64,000 bases of DNA. Origin: Colocasia esculenta. Its lineage: Eukaryota > Streptophyta > Magnoliopsida > Alismatales > Araceae. The position numbers and the translations under genes are program-made. Positions 1 to 12,200 of the stretch are shown here, in pieces. Location: the NCBI GenBank assembly GCA_014218235.1, contig CM024766.1, forward strand, positions 18,387,346-18,451,345, given 5' to 3'. The notes under the pieces are model-generated. The model was not told where the DNA came from and ran no database searches. It saw only the letters and a program-made list of their open reading frames with translations. The stretch's first letter is position 1. Every line of letters begins with the position of its first letter.

Positions 1-2563
1 ACAAAGATGGATGGCGTCTGTGGACCTTGTGAAAAAGGGAAGCACACAAAGTCTTCCTTCAAGTCAAAGTCTGTGGTAACCACTTCTAAACCCTTAGAAC
101 TCTTTCACATGGACTTATTTGGGCCAATGAGGACCACAAGTCTTGGAGGAAAGAATTTTGGATTTCTTATAGTAGATGACTATTCCAGATTCACATGGGT
201 TTCATTCTTGGAGCACAAAGATGATACGTTTGATAGTTTTGTGAGCTTTAGCAAGAAAATACAAAAGGATAAGAAGTACTGCATCGTTGGAATCTGGTCA
301 GATCATGGAGGAGAGTTCTAAAATGAAAAGTTTGCAAAATTTTGTGATGACCAAGGGATTGAGCACAACTTCTCAGCACCAAGGACACCACAGTAAAATG
401 GAGTTGCTGAGAGAAAGAACAGAACTCTCTTGGATATGGCAAGGACTATGCTGTTAGAATATGATCTGCCAAGATATTTTTGGGCTGAAGCAGTCAACAC
501 AGCAAGCTACATCATAAATAGAGTAATGATCAGGCCAATATTGAAGAAAACAGCATGAGTTGTACAAGGAAAAGAAGCCAAAAATCAGTCACTTCAGAAC
601 ATTTGGATGTCCATGTTTCATCCACAACAACAACAAAAGAGATATTAGTAAGTTAGATGCCAAATCAGATGAAGGCATCTTTATGGGGTATGCTTCTAAA
701 CTAAAGTTATAAAGTATTCAATAAACGTACTTTATTAATTGAACAATCAGTACACATTATCTTTGATGAAACTAACCCTTCCTTGAGAAAGGAAGTCGAT
801 AGTGAAAATGATGATGTAGATGAATTGTCCAAGAAACTAAAGAATACATCAATTGAGGACAAGGAAGATCCACCTCTGGAAGACCTGCAACAAAAGGATA
901 TCTCTCATTAAAATCTTCTAAAGGAATGGAGATACAAGAAAGATCACCCACCTGAAAACATTATTGGTGATCCATCTGTAGGGGTAAGAACGAGAGGTAA
1001 TGCTATTCCATGTGATTATCTAGCTACTTTTGTTTCTCAAATAGAGCCTAGGACAGTCAATGAAGCTCTTACTGAAGAATCTTGGATTTTAGCCATGCAA
1101 GATGAACTGAATCAGCTCAAGAGAAACCATGCATGGTCACTTGTTCCTAGACCATCAGATCATCCAGTGATTGGCACCAAATGGGTGTTCAGAAATAAAT
1201 TGGATGAAGCTGGTGTGATCTTAAGAAACAAGGCCAGATTGGTAGCTCAAGGCTATTCCCAAGAGGAAGGCATAGATTTCGATGAAACCTATGCACCTGT
1301 AGCTAGACTTGAGCTATTAGAATCTTACTTGCTTATGCGTCTGCATTAGATCTGAAACTATTTCAAATGGATGTAAAGTCTGCATTTCTTAATGGTTTTA
1401 TTAAGGAGGAAGTTTATGTAGAAAAACCTCCAGGCTTTGATGACACTGAATTTCTGAATCATGTTTTTAAATTACACAAAGCACTATATGGTTTAAAACA
1501 AGCACCTAGGGCTTGGTATGAAAGGCTTAGCTCTTTTTTATTAAACCATGGTTTTATTAGAGGTCAAGTAGATAGTACTCTGTTCATTAAGTCTAAGGTC
1601 AAACATATATTTCTTGTACAAATCTATGTAGATGATATCATTTTTGGCTCTACTGATGAGTCTCTTTGCAAGTACTTTGAGAAGCTTATGCAGGGAGAAT
1701 TCGAGATGAGCATGATGGGGGAGCTAAACTGCTTCCTAGGATTGCAAATCAAGCAAGGAAAAGATGGCACCCACATTTGTCAAGCCATATATACTAAGGA
1801 ACTCTTAAAGAAGTTTCGGTTCAATAATGTCAAGCCACTATCAACACCTATGAGCACATCAACAAGGATGGACAGTGACAAGGATGGTAAGAAAGTAGAT
1901 CAAAGATCTACAGAGGTATGATAGGTTCATTACTTTACCTAACGGCAAGCAGACCTGATATATTGTTGTGTATGCATGTGTGCTAGGTATCAGGCAGACC
2001 CTAAGGAATCTCACTTAATTAGTGTTAAAAGAATTTTCAGATATTTAGCCAAGAGTCATGACTTAGGTTTATGGTATCCAAAATCATGTCAAATTAATTT
2101 GGTAGGATACTCTGATGCTGACTACGCTGGATGCAAAATCGATAGAAAAAGCACCAGTGGCGGTTGTCAATTTCTTGTAGGATGTCTGAAATCATGGTCT
2201 TCAAAGAAGTAAAATTTAGTAGCAATGTCTACAGCTGAAGCTGAGTACGTGGCTACTGGAAGCTATTGTACACAACTTCTATGGATTAAACAACAACTTG
2301 AGGATTATGGGCTACATATCAAGACAATTCCCTTATTATGCGACAACACCAGTGCCATAAATCACACCAAGAATCCAGTACAGCATTCAAGGACAAAACA
2401 CATTGAGGTTAGATATCATTGTATTCGTGATCATGTAGCTAATGGCAACATAGATATTTCATTTATTGATACAAATAATCAGTTAGCAGATATCTTCACA
2501 AAGGCGTTACCTGAAGAGAGGTTTACAACTCTTAGAAGGGAATTAGGCATGTGCAAATTGTGA
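1..2563 (+). pseudogene. Copia A pol: integrase, reverse transcriptase, RNase H (broken)
   Basis: This is the C-terminal two thirds of a Copia polyprotein that would integrate and copy the element. It begins in the gag-pre-integrase region (CGPCEKGKH). The integrase core follows, with HMDLFGPM, SDHGGEF and NGVAERKNRT carrying the D, D and E residues. The RT domain starts near 1095 (TKWVFRNKLDE) and has the catalytic box YVDDIIFGS near 1627. RNase H follows from about 2100 (YSDADYAG, STAEAEYVA) and ends CKL at 2563. In-frame TAA codons at 319 and 394 replace glutamines, the 540-1090 linker is frameshifted, and the frame breaks again near 1325 and 1920. It cannot make a full protein. Confidence 0.93.
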
Positions 2564-2910
2564 AAGATTTATCTGTATAAAACTGAAATATAAATTATCA
2601 GAATGTTAATTATTTTCCCTCTCTGGATTTAAGCAAATTTCCACAAATATTCTTGTAAAATTATTCCTAGCGATTCACTATTTTATAAGTCTCTTATTCC
2701 TATTGAACTGGTCATTTTGTCATTTTCCGTCATAATGGCGCCTCCGGTTTCGAAAAAGTCATTATTTCCCTGATATACCTGAAATCTGTGTGGAAATGAT
2801 TCACATCCTTTTCTTCATCTCCTTCCTCCTGCCTGAGGCGATACCCTAACGACTCCGGCATCGACTCTCCAAAAGTTTCAAGCCTACATCTCCTTCCCGC
2901 GAAAAATCTC
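2564..2910 (+). other. Spacer between Copia A pol and env-like ORF
   Basis: This AT-rich stretch lies between the pol stop and the first methionine codon of the env-like ORF. I see no coding frame and no clear regulatory motif in it. In Sirevirus-type elements the third ORF follows pol at a similar distance. Confidence 0.5.
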
Positions 2911-5900
2911 TTGAGGGTTTCTGCTCCTCTGCTCTCTCCATCCCTTCAGAAACTTTCCCCATCAAAATCCATGGCCACACCTGTTGTTTCCGGTAGCGTC
3001 GGGGGCTATGGAGCTGAGTTCCTCACAGCAGAGCACCAGGAAAGGTTCACTTTTGTGAAGACGAAGCTCTGTGGAAACAAAGCAGTGGACATTGCAGACT
3101 TGGAGAAGAATGGGATGCACAGCATCGTGGCAGCAATGGAAAGGATGAAGTGGACAGAGATTGCAACTTTCTCTGAGGTAAGCTATCCAGACTTGGTGAA
3201 GGCTTTCTATGTTTGCTTGAGAACTGAGGCGGACGGGTACTTGACATCATCTGTCAAAGGTACCCAGATTAAAGTTGATCATTAGCTATTGAGGTCTTTA
3301 TTTAGAGTTAGCACCACTAGTCACAGTGGGATTCACACTGTGGATACCCAGGCAAATGGACTAGGGATTGTAGGTCCTAAATTTCGGTTGAAGGATGGAA
3401 AACTTGATATTAATCAGATGAATGCATTAAACCGTCTATTGCACTTTATAGTCTATCAAATTTTGATTCCAAGAAGTGCTACATTTTCCACGTACACCAA
3501 GGCAGATTCGGACATGATGTTTTGGGCCATCCAGGACAAGGAGATAAACATGGCTGAAGTTATTCTGGAGCGAATGAAGTTTGCTCATGCTCAGATTTGG
3601 GACACAAAGAGCAAATTAAATATGTCTATGTCATATGCCCATCTGCTCACTAAAGTATTCAAACATTTTGGGATAAATTTATCTGGAGCAGTAGTAGAGA
3701 AGATGGGGCAAGCTATCCGCAGTAGAAATTTAAGGAAAAGCGGATTTTCTGTGGTAAATGGTGTTTGGACCAAAACTTCTATGGCTGAGGGTGAGGCAAT
3801 AATTGGCGAAGCCCAAGAAGTCCAGGAAGAGGTAGGAGAAGCTGCAGCCGAAATAGCTCAAGAAGAGTCCGCAGCAGCAGCAGAGGTACCTGTTGTCCAA
3901 GAAGAACAACAAGAAGGTCACAGATCAGAGACTGCAGTGGTTCAAGAGGAATCAGTATAGGCAGAAGCACCAGCAACAACATACCAGGCAGCAGAACCAG
4001 CAAAAGAGCAAGCAACAGATATTATTCAAGAAATTGTTCAGGAAATCAGAACCAGTGAGAGAAGGATAGAGGATATTCCTCTAGAGCACATCGTACCTGT
4101 AGAAGAATTCCAAGAGATTGCCCCTCCTACTTCTAGGATAGGGTTAGTCCTCCGAAGAGCACTTGAGTCCATTCCAAGCACTCAAGGTGTGGAAGAGGTT
4201 GCTAGTGTTGAGGAATCTGTGTCACCAGGCCACATAGATGGCAGTTCTGTGGAAGATGCTCCCAGCCATAAGGAGCAAGAAGAACCAATCCATGAAGTTG
4301 TGCTCCTGTCCAGGAGGAACAATCAGCAGCAGTTCATGATGATGCACCCATGGAAGATGCCCCTACTGAAGGGGAGACTTTGGGTGAGAAAGAAGGTGAG
4401 GCTCAGGGGGAGAGAACAGAAAATCCCCAAGAAAATTAGTTCAGAGAAGGAGAAACCGCCAGTTCTTCAGAATCAAATGAGCAGGATGATCACGGTGATC
4501 AACAGGAACCCGTGGACAAGGCAAGGGAGAAAGGAAAGGACGTTGCTTCAGATATTCCTCTCCTTGCGGATGCTCCACATCAGAGGCCACAGAAACAGAA
4601 AATTATTATAAATTGGGAGCCTGTGATAGAGAGATTGGATGCCCAAGGTGAAATTCTATGCTCTGTGCAATCAGATGTTAATTTAATCTTTATGAGCCAG
4701 TCCTTGGCAGCAAAAGAATTGTCCCAGGTAAAGAATGCTATCAGATGGTTTAATAAAGAATTAGGGAGCATGAAGACTATGCTTTCAGATTTTTTGAAGG
4801 AGGTAAGAGCACCAGCACCTCCTGCTCCTCCTCCACCTGCTCCTCAGCCATCTGTAGGGACTGAAGAAGATGTTTCTAGACCATCAGGGTCTGTGCCTGC
4901 AGAAGAATCAGGGCCATCCGGGCCATCTGTTGTTGTAGATGCACCTCGGCCAACAGGGCCATCAGCTGAAGGGCCAGCAGGGCCAGTTGAGGAAATGTCA
5001 GGGCCAACCGGGCCAGTGGAGACTAAGTTTGAGTAGATCCAAGCAAAAGAAGAAGTTGTTGCTCTAGAGCCCCTATCTCCTTCACCCATTCAGACACCAG
5101 CCCCTCCTTCTCCACCTTCCTCCTCAACAGCACCACCAGCTCCTCAACCATTTAAACAGCCACAACCCATAACCATATCTTCTCCTACCCCCTTTCCTTC
5201 CCAATCCTCTTCACCTCTTGTCTCTTCCACACACATTCCTCTACCTAATCCTCTCTCTGAGGTACCTCCAGCCTCCTCATCAGCTGGAGCCTCCTCATCC
5301 TCTGGTCCCTCATCTTCTGGACCAACTCATATACCTCCTTCCACCTCTCATTCTTTTCTTCATCCTATTCCTCCTCCCTCCTTCATTACACTCATTCCGG
5401 AGGGTGCTCAGATTGATGGTCCCTTTCCTAGGGCCATCAAAGATGAGTCTGAGGAAGCCATTCTGCGATCTGTTCTAAAGGTTGGAGAACATGTTCATAG
5501 GACAGACTCTTCTAGTCATGTCCATAAGAAACGCAAAATCACCTCCACATCATCTAAATCCTCGGATCCTTATTATCCCCCTCTATGGTTTTCTCTAACA
5601 GTGGACACCAAGAATAAACCCCTTTACAGAGAATTCCTTCATAAAGTTATTTTTGCTTCTATTTTCAATCTTCCTCATCTAGATCTTACTGATCACCTTA
5701 ATGTTATTTTGCCTTATACTTCCCTCTCCAAATTCATAAAATCTAAAATCTTCTCTCTAGCCGAATCCTAAGCTGAAGAGCAGTGGGCTCGGGGGCTTAA
5801 AACTCTCTACAATAAATTCCTTCTTGCCAGATCTGCCAGGTTCCCTCCAAGGGACCATTCCCTGACATTATCCGAATGGTTCCTGATCCACCACAAGGAC

Positions 5901-6791
5901 ACCTGGGCTGCCTTCATTCAAAAGAAGATCAAGATGATCTGGCATTTCAAAATGTTCAATGAATACTAGTATCTTCATCGTCTCCCTGAGATTCAGCTGG
6001 GTCTGTTCAAGGATGCCATCAAAGCACTTGGATCAGTTGAAGCCCTCACTGAAGCTGTCCAAGTTGATTTTGCAACTCTCCAGCTGCCTGATACTAATTT
6101 TCTTCCCCCTCTTCACTCTCTGATCATGGATTCCTCTATAGGCTCAATTATCTTTGAGCGTTTTGCCAGAGTCATGGGCAGAATCAAAGTGCAGAAGGGC
6201 TATCTGGTTGCTTTCCACAGATTTCTGTTTAGAGAGTATCACCAGGGCCATGTCAGTGCTGATGTTCTTACTCCTGCCCTGTCAGAATGTGAAAGACTCT
6301 CCTCTGCAGATTGGATCCAGTTCTATCCCCTTTCAGCACAGCAACTGACTGATATTAATGATTCTCAAGCCAGGGAAGGTAATCCTCCAGTGTCAGCTGC
6401 TACATTTCTGGACATGAACTCCATTCACCTTGTCAATGATCCCTTTCAAACTTGGGTTGAAAGATACAAGGTTTATGTAGCCATGCGCCAGGAACTGAAG
6501 CACAAGCAGATCTTCTACCCTATCACTCTAGATCAGTTTCTTGCCTGTGCTAGTTTTGGGAAGGTCAGCTTCTTTAAAACCTCCTTTGACAAAGATCATT
6601 ATGCTGACTTCCTAGATGATCAGTTGGCTCTCCATCTCAAACGGATGGCTCGTACCATGGGACCAACCTATTCTGTATCTCTTGGGGTTTTTAAGGTGTA
6701 TTTTGAGCAGCAGGAAGCGCAGGCTTGGGAAGTTATTTCTCATTATGAATCTCTTTTGTCTCCTGCTTTCTATCTCCATGTACCCCTTTAA
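2911..6791 (+). pseudogene. Sirevirus env-like third ORF of Copia A (broken)
   Basis: This is a long ORF of about 1,290 codons downstream of pol. The first third (from the Met at 2911, or the inner Met near 2970) resembles the plant-transposon domain found in Sirevirus env-like ORFs: SEVSYPDLVKAFYVCL, LTSSVKGTQI and HLLTKVFKHFGINLSG. An acidic, Gln/Glu-rich linker follows, then a predicted helical segment (residues encoded at 4600-4800), a Pro-rich part with repeated GPSGP/GPTGP (4890-5020), a second Pro/Ser-rich part (5040-5400), and a 440-residue C-terminal domain I do not recognise. The frame is lost once near 4305 and restored for the rest. In-frame stops lie at 3286, 3958, near 4436, 5034, near 5769 and near 5968. 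I see no clear signal peptide or transmembrane helix, so 'env-like' reflects position and family only. Confidence 0.75.
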
Positions 6792-6871
6792 GAGTAATAC
6801 AATCATTCTGTGTTCTCTCATTTATCTTTCTCTCTTTCTTTGTCTTAATGCTTTATCTTTTTCCTTATTGA

Positions 6872-6999
6872 CAAAAAGGGGGAGAAATATATAGCTTTTC
6901 TGAAATACATCTCATATGATTCCGAAATGTCACCAAAAGTTTTATTTCAGAACATCTTTGTTTAATGCTATGTTTTGTCATCACCAAAAAGGGGGACAT
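6872..6999 (+). promoter_or_regulatory. Twin polypurine tracts of Copia A
   Basis: Two near-identical tracts, ACAAAAAGGGGGAGAA at 6872 and ACCAAAAAGGGGGACATT at 6983, lie 111 bp apart. The second directly abuts the 3' LTR start. It primes plus-strand DNA synthesis in this class of element. Duplicated tracts are a usual feature of Sirevirus-like elements, and Copia B shows the same arrangement. Confidence 0.8.
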
Positions 7000-7229
7000 T
7001 GATGATCCAACTGTCCCCATGTAATTTATACAAATTACTTATCTATTTTGGTGATTAACAAAACTATTCTAACAAATTTTCTATAAGTCTTGAGCACAAG
7101 AAATAAAACAAGGAAAATCAAGCCAAATGGTAAGCATTATTCCTACTGTAGTAATTTTGTTTCAAAGCATGAAATCTATCTAAGTACACATCAATTTCCA
7201 CTATATGTCATAATGATTTTTATAGAGCT

Positions 7230-8170
7230 ATAACGATTTCCTTAGCTCCATAACGATTTCATACTTACAAGGATTCACTATGTGTTATATCGTTAAGTGA
7301 TTGCAACGATTTGCTCTTACAACGATTCGTTAAGTGATTACAACGATTTGCTCTCACATCGATTTCTTAAGTGAGAACAACAATTTGCTTTCACATCGAT
7401 TTCGTAAGTGAGAACAACGATTTGCTCTGACATCGATTTCTTAAGTGAGAACAACAATTTGCTCTCACATCGATTTCTTAAGTGAGAACAACGATTTGCT
7501 CTCACATCGATTTCTCAAGTGAGAACAACGATTTTCTTTCACATCGATTTATTAAGTGAGAACAAAGATTTGCTCTCACATCAATTTCTTAATTGAGAAT
7601 AACGATTTGCTTTCACATCGATTTCTTAAGTGAGAACAACGATTTGCACTCACATCGATTTTTTAAGTGAGAACAACGATTTGCTCTAACATCGATTTCT
7701 TAAGTGATCACAACGACTTGCTCTCGCAATGATTCGTTAAGTAATCATAACGATTTGTTTCCTGCAACGATTCGTTAAGTAATCATAACGATTTGCTTTC
7801 CGCAATGACTTGTTAAGTGATCATAACAATTTTTTTCAGAACGATTTCTTAAGTGATCACAACAACTTGCTCTCGCAATGATTCCTTAAGTGATCATAAC
7901 GATTTGCTCTCGTAACGATTTGATAAGTTACATAACGACTTTATCACTGTAATGATTCATTAAGTTACATAATGACTTGGTCGCTGTAACGATTCGATAC
8001 AGTAAACATCGATTTACTCACATTGTCCTTAACGATTTGATTATTAATATATATAACGATTTGTGTATGTATCTATTTAGTTATGAATGCACAACGATTC
8101 ACTCATTTGCACAACAATTTCATAAGTCATGCATATAGCGATTTCTTAGAACATAACAATTTGATTTTCG
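7230..8170 (+). repeat. 37-bp tandem array with internal stem-loop
   Basis: Degenerate units of 37 bp run through the LTR; GTGAGAAC recurs at 7482, 7519, 7556 and 7593. Each unit contains two related half-units built around CGATTT (ACAACGATTTGC and ACATCGATTTCTT) and a possible hairpin GTGAGA-N12-TCTCAC. The units are most regular at 7340-7700 and decay on both sides, where only the CGATTT half-units remain. The function is not known. Confidence 0.85.
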
Positions 8171-8810
8171 AGCTAATTTTTGAATACGTTGAAAAGTCAA
8201 AGTCTTCTCGCATATCTTTCTGACAGCCATGCATTTATTATGACTGAACGTATCACTGCAGCGCATGCAAATGATTGACTAAAAACAAGAGACAACTTAG
8301 CTATCTATTTGTTTAAGCTTGTGATACGTGCAGGTCTCTAACAGCACTCGTCATACAATGTTGAACAAAATAGAAGCCAAAAGATATTACAGAAGATCTT
8401 CTCTCTGTGCGTGCATGAAGACCGTTGAACGGAAAGCTCTATAGGACCATGCAGTCAAACGTATACTAGAGCTTAGAGACAACGGACACTTCGACGTTCG
8501 AATTTCAAAAGGATGATATATATAGAAGAATGAAGCTCCTAAAGAAGTAAGAACGGTTAGAGAACAACAAGTGATACAATGCTTACAACTTTCTGCAAGC
8601 TTTCCTAGAGCCAAGCAAAAATTCCCATCTGTTCTAGCTCTTACTCTCTGTGCTGAGTGTAGATCTGTGAGAGAGCCTTTAGTTCTGAGAAGAGTCCTTT
8701 GTTGTAGATCTTTTCCTTCTCAGTTCTTAGCTTCAGATCAAGTTGTGTGCTATATGCTTGATCTTGGGGCTTTATCCCTGAACATTTCTTGTGTTATGCC
8801 CTTCGGTGTG

Positions 8811-8992
8811 AAGGAAGACCTGGTAGGTTCCAGGGTGTTGTTCCCTTTGTATGAAGGAAGACCTGGTGGGTTCCGGGGTGTTGTTCCCTTCCTGTGAAGG
8901 AAGACCTGGTGGGTTCCAGGGTGTTGTTCCCTTCGTGTGAAGGAAGACCTGGTGGGTTCCAGGGTGTTGTTCCCTTCGTGTGAAGGAAGACC
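8811..8992 (+). repeat. 43-bp tandem repeat, four copies plus a partial
   Basis: Units start at 8811, 8854, 8897, 8940 and 8983 with the motif AAGGAAGACCTGGTGGGTTC. The copies are nearly identical, so the expansion is recent. The minus-strand reading frame across it (HTKGTTPWN repeats) is a product of the periodicity and not a gene. Confidence 0.93.
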
Positions 8993-9276
8993 AACAAGGG
9001 TGCTAGGTGCTGTAGTGTCCTTAAGAGGGACTGTACCCTTGTTACTGAAATCCTGAGATATTGCTCAGGTACTGGACGTAGGACTCCTAAGGAGAGGAGA
9101 TCCGAACCAGGATAATTCTCTGTGTCGTGTGATTGCTTTTGTGTGTTTGATTTTTCCTACACTAACACTAACAATCTGCGAAGTGTGTTTTTGTGACCAT
9201 TCTGTGAACAGGTTTTAAGTATTAAATATTTTTTAATATCTCATTCACCCCCTCTGGGCTAGCTAGCTGGGCAACA

Positions 9277-12200
9277 CAAACCGGAGGCCAATCCAATTAG
9301 TATTTCTAATTTTGGACCCTTAAATCTAAGTTGATCGTTTCTGAACAAAACTAACTCGCGTAATGTGAATTTGAGTGCCGATCTCAAACTGGTTCTCCGA
9401 TTTGAACTCCGTCAGTTTCCACAGGTCACACATTGCTAGAACAAACTAAAGGCCGATCGGACAAGTATTTCTAATTTTGGACCCCCAAACATATGTTCTT
9501 CCTTTTAAAACTAAACTAAACTAACTTGCTCGAGCTCAAACCGGGAGTCCGATTTGAACATTGTCAGATTCCACAAGTCACACTCATTGCCCTGGACGTT
9601 CTGGAACAACCTAGAGGCCAATCGCATTAGTATTTATAATTATGGACACTCAAACCTAAGCTCTTCATTTCTAAACTAAACTAAACTAACTTGAATAATG
9701 TGAATTTGAGTGCCTAGCTCAAACTAAGAGTCTGATTTGAACTTCGTCAGTTTCGACAAGTCACACTCATCGCTCTAGACGTGTTGGAACAAACTAGAGG
9801 CCGATCGGATTAGTATTTCTAATTTTGGACCCTCAAACCTAAGTTCTTCATTTTTAACCAAAACTAAACTAACTTGCTTAATGTGAATTTAAGTGCCGGA
9901 AGAAATCGGAGGCTGATCGGATTAGTATTTCTAATTTTGGACCCCCAAACCTATGTTTTTCATTTTTAAACTAAACTAACTTACGTAATGTGAATTTGAG
10001 AGTCGAACTCAATATGGGAGTCCGATTTAAACTTCGTCAGTTTCCACAAGTCACACTCATTGTCGCGGCTGTGATGGAACAAACCGGAGGCCGATCGGAT
10101 TAGTATTGCTAATTTAGGACCACCAAACCTAAGTTCTTCATTTTTACACTAAACAAAACAAAATGCTTAATGTGAATATGAGTGTCGAGCTCAAATCGGG
10201 AGTCTGATTTCAAATCCATTTGTATCCACAAGTCACACTCCACGCCCTGGTCGTGCTGGAACAAACCGGAGGCCGATCGGATTAGTATTTCTAGTTTTGG
10301 ACCTCCAAACATAAGTTATTTGTTTTGAAAACTAAACTATGATGCTCAATGTGAATTTGACTGCCGAGCTAAAACCGGGAGTCTGATTTGAACTCCGACA
10401 GTTTCCACAAGTCACAATCATTGCCCCGGTCATGCTAGAGGAAACTGGAGGCAGATCGGATTAGTATTTCTAATGTTGGACCCCCAAACATTAGTTCTTC
10501 TTTTTTAAACTAAGTTAAACTAAACTAACTTGCTTAATGTGAATTTGAGTGCCGAGCTGAAACTGGCAGTCCGATTTGAACTCTATCAAATTGCACAAAT
10601 CGCACCCATCGCCCTAGCCATGTTGGAACAAACCGGAGGCCAATAGGATTAGTATTTCTAATTTTGGACCCCCAAACCTAACTTCTTCCTTATTAAACAA
10701 AACTAACTTGCTTAACGTGAATTTCATTGCCGAGCTCAAACTAGGAGTTTGATTTGAACTCCGTCAGTTTCCATAAGTCACACTCATTGCGTCGGTCGTA
10801 CTGGAACAAATCGGAGGCCGATCGGATTAGTACTTCTAATGTTCCTTTATAAACTAACTTTCTTAATGTGAATTTGAGTGCTGAGCTCAAACCGAGTGTC
10901 CGACTTGAACTATGTCAATTTCCACAAGTCACACTCATCACCTTGGTCGTGCTGGAGCAAACCAGAGGCCAATCGGATTAGTATTTCAAAATTTGGACCA
11001 TCAAACCTAAGTTCTTCATTTTTAAACTAAATTAAACTAACTTTCTTATTGTGAATTTGAGTGCGGAGCTCAAACCAGGAGTCCAATTTGAATGTCGTCA
11101 GTTTTCACAAGTCACACTCATCGCTCTGGACGTGGCGGAACAAACCGAAGGCTGATCGGATTAGTATTTCTAAATTTGGACCCCCAAACGAAAGTTCTTC
11201 CAATTTAAACTAAATTAAACTAACCTGCTTAATGTGAGTTTGACTGTCGAGCTCAAATCGGGTGTCCGATTTGAACTCCGTCAAATTCCACAAGTCACAC
11301 TAATCGCCCTGGACATGCTGGAACAAACCTAAGGCCAATCATATTAGTATTTCTAATTTTGAAACCCAAACGTAAGTTATTCATTTTCAATATGAACTAA
11401 ACTAACTTGCTTAATGTGAATTTTAGTGTCGAGCTCAAACGGGGAGTTCAATTTGAACTCCATCAGTTTCCACAAGTCACACATCCACCTGGCCGTGCAG
11501 AAACAAATTGGAGGCCGATCGGATAAGTATTTCTAATTTTGGACCCCTAAACCTAAGTTCTTCATTTTTAAACTAAAATAATTTGCTTAATGTGAATTTG
11601 AGTGCCGAGCTCAAACCGGGAGTCCGATTTGAACCCCAACTGTTTCCACAAGTCACACTCATTGCCCCGACCATGTTGGAACAAACCAGAGGCAGATCAG
11701 ATTAGTATTTCTATTTTTGGACCCCCAAACCTAAGTTCATTCTTTTTAAACTAAACTAAACTAGCTTGCTTAATCTGAAATTGAATGTCGAGCTCAAAGC
11801 GAGAGTTTGATTTGAACTCTATCAGTTTCCACAAGTCACACTCATCGCCTTGGCCGTGCTGGAACAAACCGAAGGCCAATCGGATTAGTACATCTAATTT
11901 TGGACCCTAAAACCTAAGTTCTTTTTTTTAACTAAACTAAAGTAACTTGCTTAATGTGAATTTGAGTGCCAAGCTCAAACCAGGAGTCCAATTTGAACTT
12001 CGTTAGTTTTCACAAGTCACACAAATGGCTCTGGACGTACTGGAACAAATCAGAGGCCGATTGGATTAGTATTTCTACTTTTGGATCCCTAAACTTAAGT
12101 TCTTCGTTTTTAAACAAAAATAACTTGATTAAGGTGAATTTGAGTTCTGAGCTCAAATCGAGAGTCCGATTTGAACTCTATCTATTTCCACAAGTCACAC

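Larger units (their letters stand above)
1..9276 (+). mobile_element. Copia element A, Sirevirus-like (5' part outside window)
   Basis: The order gag-pre-integrase, integrase, reverse transcriptase, RNase H, long env-like ORF, polypurine tract, 3' LTR is that of a Ty1/copia element of the Sirevirus type. The 5' LTR, gag and protease lie before the window. The 3' LTR ends near 9276, and satellite monomers begin at once, so the element seems to have landed in or at the edge of the array. The five bases after the LTR (CAAAC) could be the target-site duplication, but the left copy cannot be seen. Several stops and one clear frameshift show that it is decayed. Confidence 0.85.
7000..9276 (+). mobile_element. 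3' LTR of Copia A
   Basis: The start is set by TGATGATCC right after the polypurine tract. The end is set by GGGCAACA just before satellite sequence. At about 2.28 kb it is long for a Copia LTR, because it holds a 37-bp array (about 7230-8170) and a 43-bp array (8811-8992). The mate LTR lies outside the window, so both ends are inferred to within a few bases. Confidence 0.75.

Noticed and set aside
7230..8170. CRISPR-like array
   Set aside because: The units are contiguous and degenerate, with no unique spacers, and lie in a plant LTR.
8794..8997. Minus-strand frame of repeated HTKGTTPWN units
   Set aside because: It is a by-product of the 43-bp repeat with no family and no start context.
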